From the NCBI GenBank assembly GCA_037130365.1, contig JBAXTE010000015.1, positions 24,795 to 88,794 on the forward strand: 64,000 nucleotides of DNA, given 5' to 3'. This DNA comes from JBAXTE01 sp037130365 (GTDB lineage Bacteria > Bacteroidota > Bacteroidia > Bacteroidales > WCHB1-69). The notes under the pieces were generated by a model that worked only from the letters and a program-made list of their open reading frames with translations, was not told the DNA's origin and did no database searches. The translations under genes were made by a program, and so were the position numbers. Of the stretch, positions 8,772-18,902 are shown one piece after another; position 1 is the stretch's first letter, and each line of letters opens with the position of its first letter.

Positions 8772-10112
8772 ATGACAGGTTTTAACGAACTCAACCTCAA
8801 TAAAGCATTACTCAATGCGATTAATGATTTGGAAATAGATGCCCCAACTCCAATTCAGGAACAATCTTTCTCGGTAATTATGTCTGGCAAAGATGTTTTG
8901 GGAATTGCTCAGACTGGTACTGGAAAAACTTATGCTTATTTATTGCCATGTCTTCGCCAATGGGTATTTACAGGAACTGGAAGTCCTCAAATATTAATTA
9001 TTGTTCCTACCAGAGAATTGGTTGTTCAAGTAGTTCAAGAGGTTGAAAAACTCGCTAAGTATATGTCTTTGAAAGTTTTAGGTGTTTATGGTGGCGTAAA
9101 TATTAATACCCAATCAGATGAAGTTTATAAAGGCATGGATGTTTTGGTGGCAACACCTGGACGCCTTTTTGATTTAATCATGAGAGGTGTAGTTCGACTT
9201 AAATCCATTAAAAAACTGGTTATTGATGAAGTAGATGAAATGCTAGATTTAGGATTCCGTCATCAGTTGATTTCCATTTTTGATTTATTGCCTCCAAAAC
9301 GTCAAAATATTATGTTTTCGGCCACTATGACCAAGGATATTGATATTATGATAAAAAAATATTTTACCAGTCCTCAAAAAATTCAAATTACGGATGTTGG
9401 CTTGCCCCTCGAAAATATTAATCAAAAAGGGTATCATGTACCCAACTTTAATACAAAAACAAACCTGCTAGAATTGTTACTTCAAGATGAGGAAATAACC
9501 AAAGTTTTAGTTTTTGTTTCTACCAAAAAAACGGCCGATGCTCTATTTTTGAAGTTGTCATTAAAATTTCCAAATCAATTAGCAGTAATACATTCAAATA
9601 AGGCTCAAAATAAGCGTTTTAAAGCTGTTGTTGACTTTAACGAAGGCGATAACCGAATATTAATTGCAACTGATATTCTTGCTCGTGGTCTCGATTTTTC
9701 TGATGTCTCACATGTTATTAATTTTGATATGCCCGATATTCAGGAGGATTACATACATAGAATTGGTAGAACAGGTAGAGCGGAGAAAAAAGGCGAATCT
9801 ATTTCACTTATTGTACCTTCAGAATTGCCTATGCAAGAGGAGATTGAGAAGTTAATGGCAACAAAAATACCCATGGTTTCCTTGCCAGAAAATTTGGTGA
9901 TTTCTAATGTGCTTACCGCTGACGAAAAGCCCAAAATTAATATGAAAAATATCGTGATTAAGCAACCCAAAGTTGAAGAAGTAGGAGCGGCCTTTCACGA
10001 AAAATCAGAAAAAAATAAAAAAGTCAACAATAAAATTCGTCGAAAAGATCAAATGAGACTAAAATATGGGAAACCAAAATCGCGTGGTGAGAAAAGAGCA
10101 AAGAAAGATTAG
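8772..10112 (+). CDS. DEAD-box ATP-dependent RNA helicase
   Basis: A 446-residue RNA helicase with two RecA-like domains and a basic tail. Seen in order: Q motif (APTPIQEQSF), motif I AQTGTGKT, Ia PTRELV, Ib TPGR, motif II DEVD, III SAT, V ATDILARGLDF, VI HRIGRTGR. The tail ends in lysine- and arginine-rich sequence (RRKDQMRLKYGKPKSRG), typical of RhlE-like helicases in ribosome assembly or RNA turnover. Motif II reads DEVD rather than DEAD, an uncommon but tolerated variant. I chose the ATG at 8772 rather than the upstream TTG because the latter lies inside the promoter. It stands alone, and a bidirectional terminator follows the repeat block downstream. Confidence 0.92.
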   Translation: MTGFNELNLNKALLNAINDLEIDAPTPIQEQSFSVIMSGKDVLGIAQTGTGKTYAYLLPCLRQWVFTGTGSPQILIIVPTRELVVQVVQEVEKLAKYMSLKVLGVYGGVNINTQSDEVYKGMDVLVATPGRLFDLIMRGVVRLKSIKKLVIDEVDEMLDLGFRHQLISIFDLLPPKRQNIMFSATMTKDIDIMIKKYFTSPQKIQITDVGLPLENINQKGYHVPNFNTKTNLLELLLQDEEITKVLVFVSTKKTADALFLKLSLKFPNQLAVIHSNKAQNKRFKAVVDFNEGDNRILIATDILARGLDFSDVSHVINFDMPDIQEDYIHRIGRTGRAEKKGESISLIVPSELPMQEEIEKLMATKIPMVSLPENLVISNVLTADEKPKINMKNIVIKQPKVEEVGAAFHEKSEKNKKVNNKIRRKDQMRLKYGKPKSRGEKRAKKD

Positions 10113-10119
10113 TATTATT

Positions 10120-10312
10120 TGTGAAAGTTGATAGGTTTATGTGTTGATAAGTTGATGGGTTTAAAAATTGAAATGTTGGGTTTCCCTATCAACCAATAAA
10201 CCTTCAACCTATAAACAAAAAAGTTGATAAGTTGATGGGTTTATAAGTTGAATTGATGGGTTTCCCTATCAACCAATAAACCTCAAACCTATAAACAATC
10301 AAAGATCATTAG
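10120..10312. repeat. Dispersed repeat, family A (octamer-type), copy 1
   Basis: Two near-identical ~90-bp units between the helicase and the terminator, each running from GTTGATAAGTTGATGGG through GGGTTTCCCTATCAACC to AACCTATAAACAA. Each can fold back on itself because GTTGATRGG words face CCTATCAAC words. The same words, mostly in the opposite orientation, make up the repeat blocks at about 39.52-39.93 kb and 44.97-45.33 kb. Confidence 0.75.
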
Positions 10313-10365
10313 TATTGCTTCTTTCATAAAAAATCGCATTCAGCCCATATCAGATTTAGAATACA

Positions 10366-10409
10366 AACGAAGAAGCCGAAAAATGAATTCATTTTTCGGC
10401 TTCTTCGTT
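10366..10409. terminator. Bidirectional terminator, perfect 44-bp palindrome
   Basis: A perfect palindrome with 22-bp arms and no spacer, centred on GAATTC, with CGAAGAAGCCGAAAAATG in the left arm. It lies between the convergent helicase and alpha-2-macroglobulin genes. The A and T runs within the arms allow termination in both directions. Confidence 0.75.
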
Positions 10410-10422
10410 GAATAATATATAA

Positions 10423-13400
10423 CTATTTTACACTTACACTTCTCGAACCATAATACGAATAATAATTTCCATCGTACATTGCATCGGCGCTTACTGGTCC
10501 CATTTTGTATGTTCCTTTCGAAACAACTCTAACAAGGTAATAGAAGTTTTTCACGTACCCCGTAACGGTGGTAAACATCGTAATTCGATCGTCACGCATA
10601 TCGAGAAACTCTGGAATTGCTCTATCCTTAGTCCATGAATATTCGCGGTCGGCAGTTAAACGTGGATTCTCAATTTCGAAACATGCTGGCAACATATCGG
10701 TTACAGCCACATTTGGGATAGTGCTCTTGTCGGTAGAAATTACCGATAACTTCACCACAATCAATGCATTTTGTTCAAAATCATCCCCAGTAATTGGTTT
10801 TCCAAAACGGTCGAAAAAGCTTTTCCTGACCATCAAATATTTATCCTGATCAGCAACATTTCCAGTACGACTTATGCCTTCGGTTTGGTAGAAATAATAA
10901 AGTTTCCCAGTACCTGTTTTAGTGATGGTAATAGGTTTATTATTGAGATTTTTTGAAGTAATAAAATCTTGATTCTTGAATACTCCAACTTGCTCTCCGC
11001 CAGCGGAAATAGTGCCATTAATCACGTTGTTCATATTTTGTTTAGACATCTTTCCAAGTGCCAAAAGTGCAAACGATCGATCTTGTGTAGAAAGCCATCT
11101 TGAGTTTTTAACATCAACCGAAAGCTTCCGAGCAATTTGTGTAATTTGTGGATTAGATGGTTCAGTTTCATTTAGAACATAAAGCACTAACGCCATATTA
11201 CGAATCATCGAATTAAAACTGCCATCAAAATCACGTTTATAGAGCGGATAATCATACTGTTTAGGGAGAATAAAACGATAATTTGCTTTGTCGCCAGATA
11301 ATCCAAAAGCTGCAGCAAGCAAATATTTGCTCTCTTCGGTGAGTGAAATCAGTTTTCCTTTGTAGTGGTTCATTAACGAAATACTAGGCTTGCCCGCCAA
11401 CGACATCACAAATAATGAGTAACAAACCTCTTGTTTAACCATCTTTTCTTTGTTGAGTCTGCCGTAAACATCGTAAATGAAATACTCCTCGATTCGGCTC
11501 TCTTTGCTCTCTTGGCCGATATATTTGATTCCATTATCAATTACAAGTTGGTTGACTTCAAATCCTGCTTTTTTAGCTTCAATTAGAAAGTGAATTGCAT
11601 ATGTTGTAGCCCACCAATTCACCTGACCTCCCGACGACCAATAGAGCATTCCGCCGTTGTATTGTTGTAATCCTTGCACTTTGTAAATGGCTTCTTGTAC
11701 CAAATAATCTGGATTCCATTCCATATTTTTGTTCTCTTGATGAATGGCTTTTGCAATATCACGATAGTAAAGCAATGGGAAAGCTGTGGAAACAGTTTGT
11801 TCTAAACAACCGTAGGGATAATGGAGTAATTCGCTCAAATCGCGAGAAAATTCTACCATTGGAGATTTGCTGACCAATAATTTACTGGTGGCAGAACCTG
11901 CAATAAAATCTGCATTTACGGTGAAATTCAACGAATTGCCTTCTACAACACCTGCTTCGAATACTTTAATTAATCCGGCAGCCGGACGAATGGTTAAATC
12001 GACCTCTTCGCTATAGGTTTTTCCTTCATGAACGGCAGAAACTACCACTTGAGATTCTCCAATAATATAATCTGCAGATAAGTTGAATTCCACTCTGCGC
12101 TCCGAATTTGCAGGAATAGTAATTGTTTGACTTGTTTCGCCATTAACTTTAACTGGTCCTTTATTGCTGATTTTTACCACCACCGAAGCCGATTTTGAAG
12201 TGGTATTACTCAATGTTACAGGACATTCAACCTGATCTCCAGGACTTAAGAAACGAGGTAAAGCAGTGCTGATTACAATAGGATCGGCTACTTTTATGTT
12301 GGCTTCTGCAGAACCAAATTTCTTGTCTTTCCAAGCAACAGCCATTACTCTCAAACTGCCTGAGAAATGAGGAATATCAAAGGAATACCGTACTTTTCCT
12401 GATGTGTTATTCAAAATACCACTCCAAAGTGCGATTAATTTGACCCGTTTGTTGGTCATCGGATTTACTCGTTTGCTCATATCTAAGGCTAAGTCGCCTC
12501 CAAAGCTCGAAGCATAACGTTTTAACTCAGGGAATATTCGTGCATATAAATCAAAACTATTGACTTCAAGCGCCCTTTTCTGATAGAAATAATCATACGG
12601 ATCTGGGGTTTTGTAGTTGGTCATTTGTAAAATTCCTTCATCTACTACTGCAATTGTTACCTGTGAGCCAGCTTCAGCAGTAACTTCTACCGTTTGCTTG
12701 GTTCTAGAGAACGATTGACCTGGGGCAGTTATAGTTACAGGAAGTTTATTTTCTTTCTTTTCAACGGTAATCGGCAATATGCCATGAGCAACAGTCAATG
12801 GAATTTCGCTGCTCGTGAGCGACCTAATAGCAGTGGCAGTTACATACATATTTGGAACATAACCATCTTTTATGGGGAGTTTTAGCACCGCCGATTTATC
12901 TTTGGCATCCAAAATAAAATAATCCATCACTTCGTTCCGCTCAACAGTTACAATAATTTTTCCCGAAAATGGACATTTGAATAGTAAATCTGCAGATTCT
13001 CCTACATTATAAGATTCTTTGTCTTTTTCTATCAAAATTTCACCATCTTTATCCACATTGAAGGAAGAAAATTCAGTGTCGGAAGCGCCGTAAGAATAAA
13101 ATCTTCTGGATACATAACCATCACCTTTATTACTATAGATTCGAATTTCGTATTCTCCAGATTTAGTAGGAGTATAATTAATCTGAGATTTTCCTCCAGT
13201 AAAAGAAACGGTTTGGTTTAATACGACCACTTCTCGCCTATTGGAGTTGTAGCTGTAATTTGAACCCGACCGCTGAATTACACTTTCGTATTCATTTCGT
13301 ATGATTTGAACTTTCGTTGAGGTGTTCATTGCAGCTCCTTTTTTGTTTACAGCTGCCATATTAAAAGTAAAAGGACGATGAGTAGAAATGTAAGTATCGA

Positions 13401-15924
13401 AATATTTCACACCAAAGAAAACGTCTTGAGTGGAAAATTCAAACAAAGAAACTCGGTTTACTGGTCTTCCAGTTTCATCAAATACAGTGGAGTAAATTTT
13501 TCCTTGTAGCATTCCCACACCTTCAAAAATGGGCATAGTGAATACTTCGGAAGCGCGTCCATTGTCATCGGTTTTGGTTGTACGGACAATATTTTCAATT
13601 GCGATGTCATTTTTTACATTTACATTGAAATCATAATCAGAAAAACCCTTTGGATGAATAATGGTGCGGTTAAGGCTCATTTCATTTTCAACTTTTCTAC
13701 CAGTGGCAGGAGTGCCAAAAAGATTGTTCGCATCTACATTCACCATCAACCGGTCGCCAGAATTAAGCTGAGTGCCCGATAATTCGACTTTTACAGCAAT
13801 CCGATCGGGCATAAATTCTTCGGTAGAAAAGCGGTAAGAATTGAGCATAATGTCGTTACCTGAATAAACTTCGAGAGTATAAACTCCAGTTAATGAAGAG
13901 TTTGGAAGTTTAAAAGCAATCTCGGCAGCTCCTTGTTTATTGGTCTCTTTGCGGAAAGAAATCAACTGCTTGCCATTTGGAGCAATAATTTTGTATTTAA
14001 GCGGAATTCCACTTGCATTTTGCCAATCTAAAGTTCGGGCAATAGCATTGATATACACAGAATCGCCAGGACGATAGAGCTTTCGATCACCATAAATAAA
14101 TACATCATAATCGATGTTGTTGGTGTATTTTCCACCTACTTCATACCGGGATGTTTCGATGCGATTGTCGTTAAAATTCAGAAAGTTAAAATCTTCTCCT
14201 GAGCGAGCAGTAATCATGCTGATATCAAATCCTGGAAAGAGTTTATTCATATCTTTCAACATAATTATTCCCTCAGCATTGGTAGTGGCAGTGTACACTT
14301 TTTGATTGTTAGTGCTGATAAAATCAAGGCGAATTCCTGCTAATGGTTTGGATTCTAAAATAGAATTTGCGACAATAAACATATCGTTTTTACCCTTTTT
14401 TACTATCAACCCAATGTCCGAAACAGAAACCATCACAGCATCACGTAAATATCTTCGAGAATCATCTTCAACTTTTACAATGTAAAATCCTTTAAAACTG
14501 TTGTTGTAATCAATATCTTGAAGATTTAAATTTAGCAAATAAGTGTTTAAATTTTTAGGCAAACTCTGAACATTCACCTGTTTTTCGTAAACCATTTTGC
14601 CATAATTCTCGTCCATTGGCCATTCATTTGAATCATAATATTCATCATCCATGCTGGTTTCATCATACATATACGAATATTGTTTGCCATTTCGGAGATA
14701 GTGCATAATATTGTTTTCGAAGACTTTAAATACACTGATTTTTACTTTGGAGACGTTACCCATACGAATTCCTAAATTCTTTTCTCCTTTCGACGACATG
14801 TACAAACTTCCTGGATCGGTGAATGAGATAAAAGGTTTAGATTTAGTGAAAGTTACCGCTTGCTCATAATCTTTGTCCATAGGTTTTCCGAAAATTCCAG
14901 TCAGTTTTGCAGATATGCGGATGTTATAAGTTTTGTCTTCTAAAAATGCGCCTTTTAAATTAATGGTATTGTCTTGACCATCGATTTCGAAATCCACACT
15001 TGGCTTAATGGAAATAATTTCCTTTAGATTATTGGTGAGAATCGGTTGGCTAGTGAACACATGAATCACACCTTGACCTTCAACAAATTCTGGAGTCATT
15101 CCGATTACCATTAAATTTCCGCGAGCAGGAATATTGGCAGTTTTTTCCATCAGATAATCCGTGCTTTTTTCTGAGTTTACACACGAAAGTCCTTTATCTA
15201 CAAATATTTTTACAGGCACTTCTTGATCGCCGGCGTTGGTAGGAGCTGGAAATTCAACAATAATATTATCAGATTCACCAGCAGTAACCATGCGATGAAT
15301 CACTTGATAATCGTTGGTGATGATTCGAAGTTTTTTGTCTAATTCAGACGCTTTTACGGGATAATTAAACGTTAAATTAGCTTGAACAACTAAGGTATTA
15401 GCCATTGCTTCGCTGAGCGACCAGAAAAGACGTGCATTCATAAGCTCCAAATATGGAGTGTGAAAAACAATCGGATCCGTTTTTACAGCCTTTTTTTCTT
15501 TCGAAAGCTTAGAAAGAATAGGAGAGAGGGTTGCTTTATAATCGGTATTTGCTTGAAATCCAGCCTCAGGAGAAAATACTAATTCTCGAGCCGATTTCCA
15601 CTGAAAACGACCTCTCACCGATGGCGAAAACGTCATATATTGGGTGGTGTCCCATTTGTTAAACAGCGTGTCATTTACGATGTCGTAATTAAAAGTGAAC
15701 ACGAGGTTCTGTTGTCGATCGATTTGCTCGTTGAAATTCATTTCTGAAACAGAAATTTTACTGGTCTTACACGAAAGTAAAACCACCGTAAACAACGCTA
15801 ACAGTAGGACTGAAAGCAAAGTGATCTTTTTAAAACGTGATTTTAATACACTTAGGTTTGAAAATAAACCTAACAAGCTGTTCTTTAGAGAGAAAAGAAC
15901 GCTCATGATGTTTGTCTGTTTCAT
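10423..15924 (-). CDS. Alpha-2-macroglobulin family lipoprotein with thioester
   Basis: A 1833-residue protein of the bacterial alpha-2-macroglobulin (YfhM-like) family, which traps proteases in the envelope through a bait region and a reactive thioester. A long n-region leads to a lipobox LLSC with the cysteine at residue 52, so it is predicted to be a lipoprotein. Macroglobulin-type beta domains fill the N-terminal two thirds; RKLYRPGDSVYINAIARTLD is a typical MG2 segment. The thioester motif is intact in PYGCLEQTVS near residue 1370, inside the alpha-helical TED domain. Many Bacteroidota homologues and E. coli YfhM have a PbpC neighbour; here none is adjacent, though a class A PBP lies at 47.2 kb. 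The family call is secure; actual protease trapping is inferred from the family. Confidence 0.9.
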   Translation of the reverse strand: MKQTNIMSVLFSLKNSLLGLFSNLSVLKSRFKKITLLSVLLLALFTVVLLSCKTSKISVSEMNFNEQIDRQQNLVFTFNYDIVNDTLFNKWDTTQYMTFSPSVRGRFQWKSARELVFSPEAGFQANTDYKATLSPILSKLSKEKKAVKTDPIVFHTPYLELMNARLFWSLSEAMANTLVVQANLTFNYPVKASELDKKLRIITNDYQVIHRMVTAGESDNIIVEFPAPTNAGDQEVPVKIFVDKGLSCVNSEKSTDYLMEKTANIPARGNLMVIGMTPEFVEGQGVIHVFTSQPILTNNLKEIISIKPSVDFEIDGQDNTINLKGAFLEDKTYNIRISAKLTGIFGKPMDKDYEQAVTFTKSKPFISFTDPGSLYMSSKGEKNLGIRMGNVSKVKISVFKVFENNIMHYLRNGKQYSYMYDETSMDDEYYDSNEWPMDENYGKMVYEKQVNVQSLPKNLNTYLLNLNLQDIDYNNSFKGFYIVKVEDDSRRYLRDAVMVSVSDIGLIVKKGKNDMFIVANSILESKPLAGIRLDFISTNNQKVYTATTNAEGIIMLKDMNKLFPGFDISMITARSGEDFNFLNFNDNRIETSRYEVGGKYTNNIDYDVFIYGDRKLYRPGDSVYINAIARTLDWQNASGIPLKYKIIAPNGKQLISFRKETNKQGAAEIAFKLPNSSLTGVYTLEVYSGNDIMLNSYRFSTEEFMPDRIAVKVELSGTQLNSGDRLMVNVDANNLFGTPATGRKVENEMSLNRTIIHPKGFSDYDFNVNVKNDIAIENIVRTTKTDDNGRASEVFTMPIFEGVGMLQGKIYSTVFDETGRPVNRVSLFEFSTQDVFFGVKYFDTYISTHRPFTFNMAAVNKKGAAMNTSTKVQIIRNEYESVIQRSGSNYSYNSNRREVVVLNQTVSFTGGKSQINYTPTKSGEYEIRIYSNKGDGYVSRRFYSYGASDTEFSSFNVDKDGEILIEKDKESYNVGESADLLFKCPFSGKIIVTVERNEVMDYFILDAKDKSAVLKLPIKDGYVPNMYVTATAIRSLTSSEIPLTVAHGILPITVEKKENKLPVTITAPGQSFSRTKQTVEVTAEAGSQVTIAVVDEGILQMTNYKTPDPYDYFYQKRALEVNSFDLYARIFPELKRYASSFGGDLALDMSKRVNPMTNKRVKLIALWSGILNNTSGKVRYSFDIPHFSGSLRVMAVAWKDKKFGSAEANIKVADPIVISTALPRFLSPGDQVECPVTLSNTTSKSASVVVKISNKGPVKVNGETSQTITIPANSERRVEFNLSADYIIGESQVVVSAVHEGKTYSEEVDLTIRPAAGLIKVFEAGVVEGNSLNFTVNADFIAGSATSKLLVSKSPMVEFSRDLSELLHYPYGCLEQTVSTAFPLLYYRDIAKAIHQENKNMEWNPDYLVQEAIYKVQGLQQYNGGMLYWSSGGQVNWWATTYAIHFLIEAKKAGFEVNQLVIDNGIKYIGQESKESRIEEYFIYDVYGRLNKEKMVKQEVCYSLFVMSLAGKPSISLMNHYKGKLISLTEESKYLLAAAFGLSGDKANYRFILPKQYDYPLYKRDFDGSFNSMIRNMALVLYVLNETEPSNPQITQIARKLSVDVKNSRWLSTQDRSFALLALGKMSKQNMNNVINGTISAGGEQVGVFKNQDFITSKNLNNKPITITKTGTGKLYYFYQTEGISRTGNVADQDKYLMVRKSFFDRFGKPITGDDFEQNALIVVKLSVISTDKSTIPNVAVTDMLPACFEIENPRLTADREYSWTKDRAIPEFLDMRDDRITMFTTVTGYVKNFYYLVRVVSKGTYKMGPVSADAMYDGNYYSYYGSRSVSVK

Positions 15925-15940
15925 AATTTGAAAATTTGAA

Positions 15941-15973
15941 CAAAATTAATGGAGTTTACAATAATATTGTAAA
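15941..15973 (-). promoter_or_regulatory. Promoter box and palindrome upstream of the macroglobulin gene
   Basis: A minus-strand -7 box TAATTTTG lies at 15941-15948. Just upstream is a perfect 19-bp inverted repeat, TTTACAATA-A-TATTGTAAA (15955-15973), in the usual -33 to -7 interval, a position suited to a repressor or activator operator. No regulator gene is nearby. Confidence 0.4.
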
Positions 15974-15989
15974 TTGTTCATAACTTTTT

Positions 15990-16395
15990 TTTGATTATCC
16001 TCGAAAAATCACAATCAGCTAGTTTGCGGATATTTTTCGGGAATGATTTGAAAATGAAGATAGCTATTTGTAAATTACATCCAATCCGCCTAATTTGCAT
16101 TATCTGCGTACTGTTATCCGCTTAATCCGTGTTATATTTTTTTGGAACGCCGATGAATGCCGATGGTGGCGCTGAAAGTGCCAAATAATAATAACCCCGT
16201 GCAAAGCACGGGGTAAAAACGAAAAAACGAATAATTTTTGCGAAAAAATTGTTGCGAAGCAAAACTATTTTTATACCAAAATTCTACTTATGGCTCAAAA
16301 TAAAATTCCAATAAAACCTAAATTTTTCTTGCAATATAGTCATCTGATCATCCGCGAAAACCCGCTCAATCTGCTTTATCCGTGTTCTATCGAAT
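15990..16395. repeat. Dispersed repeat family B and hairpins, copy 1
   Basis: The gap between the macroglobulin and protease genes holds two family B segments. The first (about 15994-16150) shares its CACAATCAGCTAGTTTGC and GGGAATGATTTGAAAATG words with 27960-28040. The second (about 16325-16392) consists of ATCCGC-type words ending in ATCCGTGTTCTAT. Between them are small hairpins: ACCCCGTGC-AAA-GCACGGGGT (near 16194-16214) and TTGC-GAA-GCAA (near 16252). No reading frame is convincing here. Confidence 0.7.
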
Positions 16396-16399
16396 TTGC

Positions 16400-18868
16400 T
16401 CAATAAACTACAATTTTCTTCACGTCAGACAAGTTATCTCCACTATAAAGTCGCATAAAATAGATTCCATTACTTAGAGCGGTTCTGTTGATGTTTATTT
16501 TATTAGAGTTAATATGATCAAATCGAACTATTTCTTTTCCAAAAATATCTACTATCGAAATGGAAGCTTGATTAGAAGCGTTGGAAACAGTAATTATGGC
16601 ATTTTCAGTAAATGGATTTGGAGAGATAGAAAATGTAGGTTTTAGATTTCTTTTTTCAATATTAATGGTTGATTCGCAAGAGACAGTCGCATTCCATCCA
16701 GTACCTGTAACGCCTTCATCAGCATGAAATTGAAATGTTAACGCACCCGAAGGATCTGTGGAGACAATAGTTCCCGGATTATTTGTGCCGCAATACATGC
16801 CAATTAATGGACTGCTTGTGGTTGATCCATTGTATATTTTTAGGTAATCATAAATACAATCTTGAGAATCTTCAACTTGAAATTCTGCGAAATTTACTTT
16901 CACAAATGTATTGGCTGTAGGTGCAACTAATGTAGTGGTATAATCCGTCATATTCGAGTAATTTGCTACATTTCCACCATTATCGAGAAAAATTGCTGCA
17001 CAAGTTGCTGATGGCGTTTCACCAATAATTATCTGCTGTCCCACCATGATTGATTTTGTTATATAATTGGAAAATGTACCATCAGACACTAGGAATTTAA
17101 AATCTATTACGGTTCCAATTGGAGTATTCGCTGCAATCAATATATGATAAACGGCTGGAATCATTTGGTTTACAGCTATCACACCTAAAGAAATTGAAGG
17201 ATTTGAAATTGTGATATATTGCGCATTTGTTCCTATAACCGAACATGTTGCAGTTGCACTAGAAGAACTTAGTTGTCCTAAATTTTTAATTTGAACATTG
17301 AGGTCGGCAGATTCTCCCTGTTCTATAAATCCATTTGAGTTGTTGTCGTTAGTGATTTGTGTATAATGTACTAAAAATGAAGGCGCTGGTTGACCAAATC
17401 CTAATTTGTAGGTCATCACTGGACCGGTATTTCCAATTTGCCAAACTCTAAGGCTGCTAAGATTTGCGTTATAATAATCAGAATTTGGCGACGTGCTGTT
17501 CCCGAATTCAGTGTTAAATCCCAAGTGAAAGCATGCATTTGCATGATCGTTCATATCGTTTCCTGCGTGTTCGAGATATACTTCGTGATGTGTGGTTTGG
17601 TTGTCGCCGCCCCGATCTATGTGCCAAATGGTTAAACCTTCATCAGGAATAGATGCACTTCGTCCAACTTGAGTTCTATTTTGGAGTAAGAAAAATTCGT
17701 TCGTGTCGTTTGGATTAACGTATTTATAGGCAGTAAGTGTATTTGCGGTATCTGAATTTAATCCGTTAAAATTGGTGACATCTACTAATTTTCCCCAGCC
17801 AGCATTTGATATAAAATGAGGATTTGGCGGAACAGGATTTGTGGCACTTGCATAACTACACATTAAATCGAAACTGCCAATTCCATCGGTTCCGTTATCG
17901 GAGGTATATTTGTAAGTATCAGGCCACTGACCAATCATGTGTCCATTTTCGTGAGCTACCACAGCAATTTCTAAAGGCTCTTTGGCTGGGGAACAGTTAT
18001 AGGCACCCGAATGAACCCCATTTGCAGTAAAATTTGGATAATATCCTTGATGAAACCACATTCCTTGCGACCAAGTTGGTGGATTCCCTGTGTACATTAG
18101 ATTTATTGCGGTAATTGAGCCATCGGGATTAGTGGTGAGTGTAGAGAAATTAAATCCTAAATCTGCAATCCAATTTAATGCTAATCCTAATATTTGTTGT
18201 GCGCCCTGAGCCATAGGCATTTGGTCGTATTCGGCAAATGTACTTGGTGCACGAAAGTAACCATAAACCACATTTTCATAATCTACCAAACCTCCGGAAA
18301 TATCTGAATAATATTTACGTAAAGATCCATTGTTTCCGAAATTTGAATAGGATAAATTATTGCAGAAATTTTCAAATTCACTCATAGGCAAAGTACCTGG
18401 TTCATCAGAAAAATCTACAACAATGCATAAACCCTTTATATAGCCATTAACAGGATGAGGTGGAGTTTTTGAAATCGAAGTATTCTCATTTTCCAATCCT
18501 GCTAATCGACGATTTTTGAGAATCACTTTTTCTCGGTTTTTTGATGATATGTCGAGATGTTGAGAAATTCCATTAATATTCCGAATTGAGTTTTGATTGC
18601 CGGTATATCGAATTCCTGTGGATATTAATTCAGATTTATCCGCAGATAACGTTGCATAACATATCCATTTTGATGTATTTTCTCGAATAAGAGTGTATCC
18701 GTCAAGACTTTCTCCTCGCATGTAAAATTCAGTACCATAGAGTTTTACATTTACGCTACTACCATCTGGTTGTTTAAATTGCATCACTTTGCCATGGTAT
18801 GGAACTGCAAAAAGTGTAGCTTGAATTGTGACAAAAAATAGGATAATTAAAAAGCGATTTTTCAGCAT
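16400..18868 (-). CDS. Secreted M6-type metalloprotease with CUB and T9SS sorting domains
   Basis: An 822-residue secreted protein. The signal peptide is MLKNRFLIILFFVTIQATLFA. A peptidase of the immune-inhibitor-A (M6) type follows, with the zinc motif HENGH in VVAHENGHMIGQWPDTY and downstream GIGSFDLMC. A beta domain is followed by a CUB domain (roughly residues 610-720) with DCIYDYLKIYNG, and a C-terminal type A T9SS sorting domain with SPNPFTENAIITV, so it should be exported across the outer membrane and anchored or released. I chose the ATG at 18866-18868; a longer frame to 18958 would start upstream of the -7 box at 18895-18902, and the signal peptide begins at the chosen ATG. It is divergent from the next T9SS gene. 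Confidence 0.9.
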   Translation of the reverse strand: MLKNRFLIILFFVTIQATLFAVPYHGKVMQFKQPDGSSVNVKLYGTEFYMRGESLDGYTLIRENTSKWICYATLSADKSELISTGIRYTGNQNSIRNINGISQHLDISSKNREKVILKNRRLAGLENENTSISKTPPHPVNGYIKGLCIVVDFSDEPGTLPMSEFENFCNNLSYSNFGNNGSLRKYYSDISGGLVDYENVVYGYFRAPSTFAEYDQMPMAQGAQQILGLALNWIADLGFNFSTLTTNPDGSITAINLMYTGNPPTWSQGMWFHQGYYPNFTANGVHSGAYNCSPAKEPLEIAVVAHENGHMIGQWPDTYKYTSDNGTDGIGSFDLMCSYASATNPVPPNPHFISNAGWGKLVDVTNFNGLNSDTANTLTAYKYVNPNDTNEFFLLQNRTQVGRSASIPDEGLTIWHIDRGGDNQTTHHEVYLEHAGNDMNDHANACFHLGFNTEFGNSTSPNSDYYNANLSSLRVWQIGNTGPVMTYKLGFGQPAPSFLVHYTQITNDNNSNGFIEQGESADLNVQIKNLGQLSSSSATATCSVIGTNAQYITISNPSISLGVIAVNQMIPAVYHILIAANTPIGTVIDFKFLVSDGTFSNYITKSIMVGQQIIIGETPSATCAAIFLDNGGNVANYSNMTDYTTTLVAPTANTFVKVNFAEFQVEDSQDCIYDYLKIYNGSTTSSPLIGMYCGTNNPGTIVSTDPSGALTFQFHADEGVTGTGWNATVSCESTINIEKRNLKPTFSISPNPFTENAIITVSNASNQASISIVDIFGKEIVRFDHINSNKININRTALSNGIYFMRLYSGDNLSDVKKIVVY

Positions 18869-18894
18869 GGTTTCTCGAATTAATATTTTGGAAG

Positions 18895-18902
18895 CAAAGA
18901 TA
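18895..18902 (-). promoter_or_regulatory. -7 box of the M6 protease promoter
   Basis: Minus-strand TATCTTTG, 27 bp upstream of the chosen ATG, with a TTG about 24 bp further upstream. It argues against the longer reading frame. Confidence 0.5.
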
